A stretch of DNA of 64,000 nt, taken from positions 434,001 to 498,000 of the forward strand of contig JADJVX010000018.1 of assembly GCA_016710385.1 (NCBI GenBank). Direction: 5' to 3'. Under the pieces are notes generated by a model. It did not search any database. It was not told where the DNA came from and worked only from the letters and a program-made list of their open reading frames with translations. This document shows, in pieces, positions 26,320 through 34,853 of this stretch. The DNA comes from Actinomycetales bacterium (GTDB taxonomy: Bacteria > Actinomycetota > Actinomycetes > Actinomycetales > Dermatophilaceae). The stretch's first letter is position 1; each line of letters opens with the position of its first letter. The translations under genes were made by a program, and so were the position numbers.

Positions 26320-28131
26320 TCAGCGACTGTGCTGCGCGGACCACGAGGCGTGCAACGCGGCATACACCCCGCCCTGCTTTACCAGGTCATGGTGCGGACC
26401 TCGCTCGACGATGCGCCCGCTGTCGACGACGACGACCTCGTCGGCAGCCTCCGCGGTCGAGAGGCGGTGCGCGATGGCGACCGAGGTGCGCCCCCGGGTC
26501 AGCCCGTCGATGGCGCGCTGCACCCGGACCTCGGTCGCTGGATCGACTGCCGAGGTGGCCTCGTCGAGGATGAGTAGGTCGGGGTTGGCCAAGTAGGCCC
26601 GCACCAGGGCGACGAGCTGGCGCTCCCCCGCCGACAGCGACTCACCGCGCTGCCCCACCGGCGTCGCCAACCCCAGCGGCAGCGAGCGCGCCCAATCGTC
26701 GAGGCCGAGTTCGGCCAGCGTGTCGCCGACGAGTTCCGCAGTGGCCTCCGGTCGTCCGAAGCGCAAGTTGTCCAGCAGCGAGGCGTCGAAGAGGAAGCCC
26801 TCCTGGGGCACCAGGACGACCCGGCTGCGCAGTGTGTCGAACCGCACACGGCGCAGATCGACTCCGTCGAGCCGAATGCGGCCCTGATCGGGGTCGACGA
26901 GCCGACTGAGGAGTTTGGCGAGTGTGGACTTTCCGGAGCCGGTCTCCCCCACGACCGCGATCCGGGCGCGCGGCGGAATGTGCAGCGAGACATCGCGCAG
27001 GACCGGCTCGCCACCGGGATAGGCGAAGGTCACCTGCTCGACATCGACGGTGATCGGACCGCGCGGCAGGTCGACGCCAGCCTCGCCCGGGTCGGCGATG
27101 TCGGCCGGGGTGTCGATAATCCCGATAACCCGCCGCCAGCCCGCCACGGCGTTCTGCAGCTCGTTGAGGATCTCGGTCGCCTGCTGCACCGGCATGGTGA
27201 AGAGGTTGACCAGGAACAGGAAGGCCAGCAGCTCACCGAGAGTGAGCCGCCCGTCGACCGCCATCCACGTGCCGACTACGAGCACGATCGCCGTCGTCAG
27301 GCCAGAGACGAACTGGCCCGCGGTGAAGGCGACGACCGCACGCACCTGAGCACCGACCGCGGCCGCCCGGTGGGCCTCGATTGCGACGTCGATTCGCGCG
27401 GCGGTGCGTGCCTGGACGGCATAGGCCCGAATCGTCGAGGCCCCGACGACGGCCTCCGCGATGGCGCCGAGGAGTTGCCCAACCCGTTCGCGCACCCGCG
27501 TGTAGGCGCGCCCCACAACGCCCTGAAAGTGCCGGATGAGGAAGAACAGGGGCACGAAGCAGGCCCACACCACGGCCGCGAGCACCGGGCTGAACCACAC
27601 CATGAGCAGCGTCGCCAGGGTGATCTGCCCGATGCTGATGACGAGCATGAGGCCGCCGAACTGGACGAAGGCCGAGATCGTGTCGACGTCCGAGGTGACC
27701 CGGGAGACGAGCGAGCCGCGGCGTTCGGTGTTCTGGGTGAGCATCGACAGGTCGTGGATGTGCCGGAAGGCCCGGATCCGCAGAGCCGCGAGACCGTTCT
27801 CCGATGAGGTGAACAGTCGCACGTTGACGGCATACGCGCTGAAGGCCGTGACGACCACTCCGGCAAGGGCGATGCCGACCCACATCCAGACCCGCCCGAG
27901 GTCGGGGCCGGTCGGCGCGAGGAGGCCTTCGTCGGTGGTGCGCTGAATCACCAGCGGGACGAGCACGCGCCCGAGCGTGGATAGCAGCCCGAGTGTGATG
28001 GTCAGGGTGAGACCGCGAGTGAGTTCCGGCGACAGTGCAGCCCCGCGACGCAAGGTGGCCCAGGTCGACAGGTCGGACCCGCTGCCGATGCCGGTGTGGT
28101 CGACGATCGGCCCGGAGTTCTGGCGGCTCAT
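26320..28131 (-). CDS. ABC exporter half-transporter B (consensus NBD)
   Basis: A 603-aa type IV exporter subunit: six transmembrane helices (about 40-330), then a nucleotide-binding domain from ~360. Walker A is GETGSGKST, Q-loop VLVPQEGF, Walker B LLILDEATS with the catalytic Glu, and H-loop AIAHRLST with the His. The signature loop is changed to LSAGERQ instead of LSGGQ. The upstream gene shows the opposite pattern, so the pair should form a heterodimer with one working ATP site. The ATG overlaps the stop of the upstream half-transporter (ATGA). The substrate cannot be read from sequence. Confidence 0.92.
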   Translation of the reverse strand: MSRQNSGPIVDHTGIGSGSDLSTWATLRRGAALSPELTRGLTLTITLGLLSTLGRVLVPLVIQRTTDEGLLAPTGPDLGRVWMWVGIALAGVVVTAFSAYAVNVRLFTSSENGLAALRIRAFRHIHDLSMLTQNTERRGSLVSRVTSDVDTISAFVQFGGLMLVISIGQITLATLLMVWFSPVLAAVVWACFVPLFFLIRHFQGVVGRAYTRVRERVGQLLGAIAEAVVGASTIRAYAVQARTAARIDVAIEAHRAAAVGAQVRAVVAFTAGQFVSGLTTAIVLVVGTWMAVDGRLTLGELLAFLFLVNLFTMPVQQATEILNELQNAVAGWRRVIGIIDTPADIADPGEAGVDLPRGPITVDVEQVTFAYPGGEPVLRDVSLHIPPRARIAVVGETGSGKSTLAKLLSRLVDPDQGRIRLDGVDLRRVRFDTLRSRVVLVPQEGFLFDASLLDNLRFGRPEATAELVGDTLAELGLDDWARSLPLGLATPVGQRGESLSAGERQLVALVRAYLANPDLLILDEATSAVDPATEVRVQRAIDGLTRGRTSVAIAHRLSTAEAADEVVVVDSGRIVERGPHHDLVKQGGVYAALHASWSAQHSR

Positions 28132-29963
28132 CGGGTCACCTCTGCGGCACCGGTATGCCGTGTGTCGGCTCGCTCGGCCGCGTCCCGGGCGTAGGCGGTG
28201 ACCAGGTCGGCATACGGTCGGCACCGCTGGATGAGCTCGTCGTGGGGCCCGTGGTCGACCACGCGACCGTCGGCGAGGAAGACCACCTCGTCGGCCAACG
28301 TGATCGTCGCCATCCGGGAGGCGATGACCAGGACCGTGGTGCCCGCGACCGCCTGGCGCAGTCCGGCGAGGATCTCCTGCTCGACGCTGGGGTCGATGGC
28401 CGAGGTGGCGTCATCGAGGACCAAGAGGCGCGGGTTGCGCACCACCGCGCGGGCCAAGGCGATGCGCTGTCGTTGACCACCGGAGAGGTTGGCCCCTCGC
28501 TCCCCGACCAGGGTGTCCAGGCCACCGGGCAAGGCGGACACGAATCCCTCAGCGCGCGCCAAGCGCAGCGCGGCCCAGACCTGGTCGTCACTCACCGCCA
28601 GCCCGAGGGTGACATTGCCGCGCACGGTGTCTTCGAATAGGAACGTTTGCTGCGGGACGAACGCGGCGGCTTCGGCGAGGGCACCGTGACGCAGCTGGCG
28701 CAGATCAACGCCGTCGACGAGGATCGCGCCCGTGTCGGGATCGACCAAGCGGACGAGCACACCGGCCAGCGTGGACTTCCCCGAGCCGGTCGGGCCGACG
28801 ATGGCGGTTGTGCCCCCGGCGGTTACATCGATGGTCACGTCGCGCAGCACGGGCGCTCGCTCGCTGCCCCCGGAGGGGTTCTCGACCTCGTAGGCGTAGC
28901 CGACCGACCGGGCCGCAATGGGCAGCGCTGAGGCGCCGGGTGGCAGTGACCCGGCGCCGAACTCCATCGCGCCGGTCGCCTGCAACACGGCATTCACCCG
29001 GTCCCACCCGACCACGGCTCGCGGCACCTCGCCGAGCACCCAACCGAAGGCCCGCACCGGGAAGGACAGCACCGAGAAGAGGTAGGCGATCTGGACGACC
29101 TCGGCGGCGGAGACCTGCCCGCGACTGGCCTGCCAAGCCCCGACGGCGATGACGACGAGCGTGCCGACCGTGGGGATCGACTCGATGGCCGGATCGAAGG
29201 TGCCGCGGGTGCGTCCCACCGCGATATTGGCGTCCCGAAGCTGATAGGTCACTTCGGCAAATCGCGCGGCCTCTTGGTCTTCGCGGCCGAGAGCTTTGAC
29301 GATGAGGGCGGCCTCGAAACTCTCGTGGGCGACCTCGGAGACATCCGCACGGAGTTGCTGGGCCCGGGTGACCTGAGGAGACATCCGGCGTTGGAAGAGG
29401 GCATTGGCAGCGAACAGCAACGGGAAGACGACCATGGCCACCGCTGCAAGCAGCGGGTTGACAACGACCATCTGGACGGCGCCGAACAGGAGCATGACGA
29501 CGACCCCGAGGGCCATCGGCAGCGGGGCGAAGATGTTCCAGGTGGCCTCGACGTCGGCGTTGGCGTTGGACAGCAACTGCCCCGAAGGGTGCTTGTGATG
29601 CCAGCTCAACGGGAGCTCGAGATACTGCCGGGTCACCCGCTGCCGGTATGCCGCCCCGAGGCCGAACATCGCATAGCCGGCTCCGACGCGCCGCAGCACG
29701 ATGCCGGCGACGTTGAGTAGCACCACCGCGGAGATCGTGAGACCGATCTGCCACAGCTGCCCGGCGGAGACGGCGCGAGCGGCGATTGCCGGCCCGATGA
29801 CGGTCTCGGTCAGCCGCCCGATGACCCACGCCATGGCGCCGGTCATGATGCCGTAGACCGCCGAACCGAGCACTGCCACAGCGAACCAGCGGGGCTGCTC
29901 CCGCATGCCCCGCGCCACCACCGCAGCCCCTGCGCGGAGCGTAGAACGGGGCACTGCGGTCAT
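28128..29963 (-). CDS. ABC exporter half-transporter A (degenerate NBD)
   Basis: A 611-aa type IV exporter subunit with six transmembrane helices then an NBD. Walker A GPTGSGKST and signature LSGGQRQR are canonical. Walker B is LLVLDDATS (Asp in place of the catalytic Glu) and the H-loop is VIASRMAT (Ser in place of His). Its own Walker A/B would face the altered LSAGE of the partner, making the non-hydrolysing site; its intact LSGGQ completes the partner's active site. This asymmetry is known for heterodimeric exporters such as TM287/288 and BmrCD. The substrate could be a drug, lipid or peptide. Confidence 0.92.
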   Translation of the reverse strand: MTAVPRSTLRAGAAVVARGMREQPRWFAVAVLGSAVYGIMTGAMAWVIGRLTETVIGPAIAARAVSAGQLWQIGLTISAVVLLNVAGIVLRRVGAGYAMFGLGAAYRQRVTRQYLELPLSWHHKHPSGQLLSNANADVEATWNIFAPLPMALGVVVMLLFGAVQMVVVNPLLAAVAMVVFPLLFAANALFQRRMSPQVTRAQQLRADVSEVAHESFEAALIVKALGREDQEAARFAEVTYQLRDANIAVGRTRGTFDPAIESIPTVGTLVVIAVGAWQASRGQVSAAEVVQIAYLFSVLSFPVRAFGWVLGEVPRAVVGWDRVNAVLQATGAMEFGAGSLPPGASALPIAARSVGYAYEVENPSGGSERAPVLRDVTIDVTAGGTTAIVGPTGSGKSTLAGVLVRLVDPDTGAILVDGVDLRQLRHGALAEAAAFVPQQTFLFEDTVRGNVTLGLAVSDDQVWAALRLARAEGFVSALPGGLDTLVGERGANLSGGQRQRIALARAVVRNPRLLVLDDATSAIDPSVEQEILAGLRQAVAGTTVLVIASRMATITLADEVVFLADGRVVDHGPHDELIQRCRPYADLVTAYARDAAERADTRHTGAAEVTR

Positions 29964-30040
29964 GGTCGGGCTTCCTTCGGGGTGAGCTGGGATCCGCCCT
30001 CCACGATCTCACGATCCGCCGACAGCCCCGACCGGCGGAC

Positions 30041-31114
30041 TTACCCCATGGCGGCGGGAATGAGAGCCGGCGCCATGCCGTCGTCGAGGAACCACCACAT
30101 GACCTGCGGCCGGCCCCCATCAGACGGAACGCGAACCGTCACTCCTCCCCGCTGCGGGACGGTCAAGACGGCGCCGGTCGGCGAACCCCACAACTCGCGC
30201 TGCTTGTCCAGGAGCTTGGGAACCTTGGACGCCTTGGCGTAGGTCAACGTATAGGTGCAGTGGAAGGCCCCCACACCGATGATCCCTTGACCTGTGGCGG
30301 CAGCGCGCACCAGCGGTTCCCCGCTCGGGTCAGTGTCGATGGCACACGTGTAGGAGGTCTCCTTCTGGCCCCATGAAGGCGTTCCGATCGTGGCGCGTTC
30401 GGCAGGGATCGTGCCCAGGTCGACACCGGCCGAGACGTCGCGGTTCGTCCAGTAGTCCGTGACCGCTTTGACGACGGCCACGGCAGAAGCTCGCTCGGTG
30501 TCGTATGCCTGCCTGACGGTGCCCAGATCGCCCACCGAGTCGGGCAAACGGCTCGACATCTGCAGCAACCACGGCGCCGCAGCATCGGCCCGAGTCAGCA
30601 CGATCAGTGTGCGGACCGCTGCGCCGCTCGACGGCGTCGCACTGGCACCCGGGGTCGCGTTGCCGGCGGGCGCGGACGCCGGGCTGGCTGCGGTCGTGGG
30701 TGCGCCCGTCGTGGGGCGCGCGGTCGCTGCACCGCGCGGACCAGCGACCACCATCCCCAAGAGGGAACTGCCCTGGCCCGAGGTGACCGGAGCGCCGAGC
30801 TGGCGAACGGCCACCATGTCGAAGGGCTCCATAGCCTTGCGATCCTTGTCGTGGCGCCGGAAGACGTTCCGCACGAGGTCGCCCTCCAGAGCCGGTCCCG
30901 TGTCGGCGAGCTTCCACTTGGACGCGTCGAGCCCATCGGCTGCCGCGATCGCGATGTTGTTGCGATCGTTGTAGTCGACCAGCGCCGCCCGCAGCAGCGC
31001 ATCTGGGTCGGTGAGACTCGACGGAGCGGGAGACTGCCCCGCGGGGGAGGTGCAGGCGACGCCAGACCCGAGGAGTGCGGCCAACGAGAGAGCAGAGACG
31101 AATCGCGAAGTCAT
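30041..31114 (-). CDS. Secreted lipoprotein of unknown function
   Basis: A 357-aa exported lipoprotein. The signal peptide MTSRFVSALSLAALLGSGVAC ends in a lipobox with Cys21. After it come a Ser/Pro linker, a folded segment, a low-complexity Ala/Thr/Pro/Gly insert (about 130-165, ATARPTTGAPTTAASPAS) and a second folded part with two Cys (YTCAID, FHCTYT) that could form a disulfide. The C-terminus includes QVMWWFLDDG. I recognise no named family. ATG 31114 was preferred over 31123 because it starts the signal peptide. Confidence 0.75.
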   Translation of the reverse strand: MTSRFVSALSLAALLGSGVACTSPAGQSPAPSSLTDPDALLRAALVDYNDRNNIAIAAADGLDASKWKLADTGPALEGDLVRNVFRRHDKDRKAMEPFDMVAVRQLGAPVTSGQGSSLLGMVVAGPRGAATARPTTGAPTTAASPASAPAGNATPGASATPSSGAAVRTLIVLTRADAAAPWLLQMSSRLPDSVGDLGTVRQAYDTERASAVAVVKAVTDYWTNRDVSAGVDLGTIPAERATIGTPSWGQKETSYTCAIDTDPSGEPLVRAAATGQGIIGVGAFHCTYTLTYAKASKVPKLLDKQRELWGSPTGAVLTVPQRGGVTVRVPSDGGRPQVMWWFLDDGMAPALIPAAMG

Positions 31115-31154
31115 GGGGTCCATCAAGCCATGCATCGCCTCAACCCCGCAGAAG

Positions 31155-31163
31155 TTATCCACA
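31155..31163 (+). other. Isolated DnaA-box sequence
   Basis: TTATCCACA, a perfect match to the bacterial DnaA box, in the divergent gap between the lipoprotein and DinB-like genes. No second copy is seen nearby, so this is not an origin; it may be a titration or regulatory site, or chance. Confidence 0.3.
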
Positions 31164-31257
31164 GGGGCCGTCCGGAGTAGTTCGACAGCCAGCTGGTACG
31201 CCCGGGATGCAGCAGAATTGCGTTGCACAGCAACCGCATACCCGTGAGACTCGGGCG

Positions 31258-31809
31258 ATGACCATTGCCCAGGGTGCCGTCGTGCCGGACACCGAGCCCG
31301 ATCCCCGCGCCGCCCTCACACCGGCCTTCCTCGGCTCCGAACGCGACACCCTCGAGGGCTGGCTGGATGTCTACCGCGCCGCGGTCTTCGTCAAGATCGC
31401 CGGGCTCACTGCCGACGACCTGGCCCAACGGTCGGTGCCCCCCTCGACGATGTCGCCGCTCGGTCTGGTCCGGCATCTCACCGAAGTGGAGCGCTACTGG
31501 CTCACCGACGTGGCGCTCGGCGAGGACTCTCCCGACCTCTACAGTTCCCGTGCGGATCCGGACGGCGATTTCACCCTGGCCACGGCCGCACGCGCCCACG
31601 CCGACATCGCGGCATACCGGCAGGAGATCGAGACCGCACGCGAGCACGTCGCCCGAATCGCCGATCTCGACGCGCCGGTCGCGGGACAGCGGCAGGGCCA
31701 ACCGGTCAACCTGCGCTGGATCCTCAGCCACCTCGTCGAGGAGTACGCCCGGCATCTCGGCCACCTGGACCTGCTGCGAGAAGCCATCGACGGCCGCACC
31801 GGTTACTGA
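31258..31809 (+). CDS. DinB/DUF664 family protein
   Basis: A 183-aa four-helix-bundle protein of the DinB superfamily (DUF664-like). The spaced histidines expected to bind a metal are in LGLVRHLTEVERYW and LSHLVEEYARHLGHLDLLRE. In actinobacteria such proteins are often thiol-dependent (mycothiol or bacillithiol) S-transferases or related; activity here is inferred only from the family. ATG 31258 chosen (MTIAQGAVV). Convergent with pnp, separated by the strong bidirectional hairpin. Confidence 0.82.
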   Translation: MTIAQGAVVPDTEPDPRAALTPAFLGSERDTLEGWLDVYRAAVFVKIAGLTADDLAQRSVPPSTMSPLGLVRHLTEVERYWLTDVALGEDSPDLYSSRADPDGDFTLATAARAHADIAAYRQEIETAREHVARIADLDAPVAGQRQGQPVNLRWILSHLVEEYARHLGHLDLLREAIDGRTGY

Positions 31810-31821
31810 GCCGGAAACGCC

Positions 31822-31858
31822 GACGGGACGGCATACCGATCCGGTATGCCGTCCCGTC
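31822..31858. terminator. Bidirectional terminator built from an inverted pair of the GGTATGCCGT word
   Basis: Perfect 17-bp arms at 31822-31838 and 31842-31858 around a 3-base loop. Each arm contains the recurrent word (ACGGCATACC / GGTATGCCGT) extended by GACGGG / CCCGTC. It lies between convergent DinB-like and pnp genes, 12 bases after one stop and 23 before the other, so it can end transcripts from both sides. Confidence 0.8.
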
Positions 31859-31881
31859 TCGTTGCGTAACGGGAGAGCCGA

Positions 31882-34122
31882 TCAGCCCTCGGTCGGAGCG
31901 CTTTCGGCGTCCGACTTCTCGCCCTCAGCTGTGACCGCTGCAAGCGAGAGCTTGCCGCGCGGGTCGATCTCCTTGAGCTCGACCTGGATCTTCTGGCCGA
32001 CCTTGAGCACGTCGTCGACCGAGTCGATCCGCTTGCCTCCGACGAGCTTGCGCACCTCGGAGATGTGCAGCAGACCGTCCTTGCCCGGCAGCAGCGAGAT
32101 GAAGGCGCCGAAGGTCGTGGTCTTGACGACCGTGCCCATGAAACGCTCGCCCACCTCGGGCATCTGCGGGTTGGCGATGGCGTTGATCGCGGCCCGGGCA
32201 GCCTCGGCGGAGGGGCCGTCGACCGCACCGATGAAGACGGTGCCGTCGTCCTCGATCGAGATGTCGGCGCCCGTGTCGTCCTGGATCTGGTTGATCATCT
32301 TGCCCTTGGGCCCGATGACCTCGCCGATCTTGTCGACCGGCACCTTCACCGTGATGATCCGGGGCGCGAACTCGCTCATCTCGTCGGGCGCGTCGATGGC
32401 CTCGCCCATGACGTCGAGGATGTGCATCCGGGCCTCGCGGGCCTGGGTCAACGCACCGGCGAGCACCGACGCGGGAATGCCGTCGAGCTTGGTGTCGAGC
32501 TGGATGGCCGTGACGAACTCTCGCGTGCCGGCGACCTTGAAGTCCATGTCACCGAAGGCATCCTCGGCGCCGAGGATGTCGGTCAACGCGGCATACCGGG
32601 TCTCCCCGTCGACCGTGTCGGACACCAGGCCCATCGCGATACCCGCGACCGGGGCACGCAACGGCACACCGGCGTTGAGCAGCGACAGGGTGGAGGCGCA
32701 GACCGAACCCATCGAGGTCGAACCGTTGGACCCGAGGGCCTCGGAGACCTGACGGATCGCGTAGGGGAACTCCTCGCGGGTGGGCAGCACCGGCATCAGC
32801 GCGCGCTCGGCGAGGGCGCCGTGCCCGATCTCGCGACGCTTGGGCGACCCGACCCGGCCGGTCTCACCGGTGGAGAAGGGCGGGAAGTTGTAGTTGTGCA
32901 TGTAGCGCTTGCGCGTCACCGGCGACAACGTGTCGAGCATCTGCTCCATCTTGAGCATGTTCAGCGTGGTGACACCCATGATCTGGGTCTCGCCGCGCTC
33001 GAAGATCGCCGAACCGTGAGTGCGCGGCAGCACGTCGACCTCGGCCGACAGCGCACGAATGTCGCGGAGCCCGCGGCCGTCGATGCGCACCGAATCGCGC
33101 AGGATCCGCTGCCGGACGAGCTTCTTCTGCACCGACCGGTAGGCCGCCGAGACCTCCTTCTGGCGCCCGTGGAAGGGGCCTTCGGTCTGGCTGTCGCCGA
33201 CCAGCTTGGCGTGCAGCGCCGACTTGATCTCGTCGAGCGTGTCCTCGCGTTCCTGCTTGCCGGCGATGGTGAGCGCCCGGGCGGCCTCGGCCGAGATCTC
33301 GGCCTCGACCGCGGCATACACGTCGTCCTCGTAGTCCAGGAAGCGCGGGAACTCGATGGTCTCCTTCGCCGCCTTGGCCGCCAGCTCGGCCTGGGCCTCG
33401 CACAGCACCCGGATGAACCTCTTGGCCGCCTCGAGGCCTTCGGCAACGATCTCCTCGGTCGGCGCCTGCTGGCCCTGGTGCTTGACCAGGTCCCACGTGG
33501 CGTCGGTGGCCTCGGCCTCGACCATCATGATCGCGACGTCATCGCCGACGATCCGGCCGGCCACGACCATGTCGAAGGTCGATCGCTCGGCATCGCTGAA
33601 GTTGGGGAAGGCAACCCACTGGCCCTCAATGCGCGCAACGCGCACGCCACCGATCGGTCCGGAGAACGGCAGTCCCGAGATCTGGGTCGACGCGCTGGCC
33701 GCGTTGATCGCAAGCACGTCGTATTGGTGGTCGGGGTTGAGGCTGTAGACCGTGATGATGATCTGGACCTCGTTGCGCAGGCCCTTGACGAAGGACGGGC
33801 GCAGCGGCCGGTCGATGAGTCGGCAGGTGAGGATCGCCTCAGTCGTCGGGCGACCTTCGCGACGGAAGAACGAACCCGGGATCTTGCCGATGGAGTACAT
33901 CCGCTCTTCGACGTCGACCGTCAGCGGGAAGAAGTCGAACTGGTCCTTGGGGGTGCGCCCCGCGGCCGTCGTCGACATGATCATGGTGTCGTCGTCCAGA
34001 TAGGCGACGACTGCGCCGTCGGCCTGCTTGGCCAGACGCCCGGTCTCGAACCGGATCTTGCGGGTGCCGAACCGACCGTTGTCGATCGTGGCTTCGGCGA
34101 AACTGATCTCTGGACCCTCCAT
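31882..34122 (-). CDS. pnp: Polyribonucleotide nucleotidyltransferase (PNPase)
   Basis: A 746-aa phosphorolytic 3'-5' exoribonuclease. Two RNase PH domains flank a helical linker: the first has VAYLDDDTMIMSTTA and FFRREGRPTTEAILTCRLIDRPLRP; the second has RGETQIMGVTTL, the GSNGSTSMGSVCASTLSL phosphate site and DILGAEDAFGDMDFKVAG. A KH domain (VIGPKGKMINQI) and an S1 domain (GTVVKTTTFGAFISLLPG) end the protein. Start ATG 34122 gives MEGPEISFAEATIDNG. It follows rpsO as in most bacteria, with a hairpin in the 191-base gap. Confidence 0.97.
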   Translation of the reverse strand: MEGPEISFAEATIDNGRFGTRKIRFETGRLAKQADGAVVAYLDDDTMIMSTTAAGRTPKDQFDFFPLTVDVEERMYSIGKIPGSFFRREGRPTTEAILTCRLIDRPLRPSFVKGLRNEVQIIITVYSLNPDHQYDVLAINAASASTQISGLPFSGPIGGVRVARIEGQWVAFPNFSDAERSTFDMVVAGRIVGDDVAIMMVEAEATDATWDLVKHQGQQAPTEEIVAEGLEAAKRFIRVLCEAQAELAAKAAKETIEFPRFLDYEDDVYAAVEAEISAEAARALTIAGKQEREDTLDEIKSALHAKLVGDSQTEGPFHGRQKEVSAAYRSVQKKLVRQRILRDSVRIDGRGLRDIRALSAEVDVLPRTHGSAIFERGETQIMGVTTLNMLKMEQMLDTLSPVTRKRYMHNYNFPPFSTGETGRVGSPKRREIGHGALAERALMPVLPTREEFPYAIRQVSEALGSNGSTSMGSVCASTLSLLNAGVPLRAPVAGIAMGLVSDTVDGETRYAALTDILGAEDAFGDMDFKVAGTREFVTAIQLDTKLDGIPASVLAGALTQAREARMHILDVMGEAIDAPDEMSEFAPRIITVKVPVDKIGEVIGPKGKMINQIQDDTGADISIEDDGTVFIGAVDGPSAEAARAAINAIANPQMPEVGERFMGTVVKTTTFGAFISLLPGKDGLLHISEVRKLVGGKRIDSVDDVLKVGQKIQVELKEIDPRGKLSLAAVTAEGEKSDAESAPTEG

Positions 34123-34269
34123 GGGCCCTCCATTTCTCGTATGCATATCCATCACCGCACGCATCGTCGTTGTGCGCGGGTTTCCTTCGTGGGGAGTTGG
34201 CGTTTCACCTGCTCCGGTATGCCGTGTGACGGGCTCCCAGCGCGGAAACGGCGGCTCCTCATGCGAAGA

Positions 34270-34300
34270 GGCGGTCCCCGCGAATGTCGCGGTGACCGCC
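34270..34300 (-). terminator. rpsO-pnp intergenic hairpin
   Basis: 13-base arms with one mismatch (GGCGGTCACCGCG / CGCGGGGACCGCC on the minus strand) around a 5-base loop, 14 bases after the rpsO stop. Likely a partial terminator or an RNA processing site controlling pnp, as known for rpsO-pnp in other bacteria. Confidence 0.5.
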
Positions 34301-34313
34301 TGCTTCGTGGTCG

Positions 34314-34583
34314 TTATCGGCGCAGACCGAGGCGCTTGATGAGCGCACGGTAACGCTCGATGTCGGTGGCCTCCAGGTAGCGCAGCATGCGCTTGCGACG
34401 ACCGACGAGCAGCAGCAGGCCGCGGCGGCTGTGGTGGTCGTGCTTGTGGCTGCGGGAGTGCTCGGTGAGGTCTTGGATGCGCTTGGTGAGCATCGCGATC
34501 TGCACCTCGGGGGAACCGGTGTCGCCCTCTGTGGTGGCGTACTCGGTCATGATCGACTGCTTGGTGTCCTTGTCCAACGGCAT
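34314..34583 (-). CDS. rpsO: 30S ribosomal protein S15
   Basis: An 89-aa small-subunit protein that binds 16S rRNA early in assembly. MPLDKDTKQSIMTEYATTEGD begins it, and the conserved rRNA-binding block HSRSHKHDHHSRRGLLLLVGRRKRMLRYL and C-terminal YRALIKRLGLRR are complete. GGAG sits about 10 bases before the ATG. The 270-base gap upstream, to the divergent WS/DGAT, contains small GC hairpins close to the start that could be an S15 autoregulatory site (inference). Confidence 0.97.
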   Translation of the reverse strand: MPLDKDTKQSIMTEYATTEGDTGSPEVQIAMLTKRIQDLTEHSRSHKHDHHSRRGLLLLVGRRKRMLRYLEATDIERYRALIKRLGLRR

Positions 34584-34793
34584 GAGGTGGGCCGGCTCCT
34601 TCGTGGTGTGTTGCGCGGTGCTCCAGGGCAGGTCCACCTGGGCTCTCTCGATCCGCGGCCGTTCCAACGGCGTCGTTCAGCTTATCAGCGCCTGGGTGGG
34701 CCTGATCACCACGGCCCGGAGCGGCCTCTATGACCGAGTTCACGCTCGATCCAGGGTCCGTCCGGCGCATGGGGACTGCAGACCCGAGACTTA
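34584..34793. other. Divergent rpsO / WS-DGAT gap
   Basis: No gene is seen here. On the rpsO side there is a short hairpin (CCAGG...CCTGG) and a weak TAAGCT -10-like box near 34679-34684. The WS/DGAT side ends in the operator-like palindrome annotated separately. Confidence 0.3.
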
Positions 34794-34809
34794 CCGACCG
34801 GTAGGTCGG
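34794..34809 (+). promoter_or_regulatory. Candidate TetR-type operator before WS/DGAT copy 2
   Basis: Inverted repeat CCGACC-GGTA-GGTCGG, inside a longer TACCGACCGGTAGGTCGG. It resembles operators of actinobacterial TetR regulators of lipid genes. It lies 44 bases before the start of the acyltransferase gene. The regulator is not in the window. Confidence 0.4.
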
Positions 34810-34853
34810 ATACTGCGGACCAGTGAGTCAGGGACGACGAAAGGGATGCCGCC

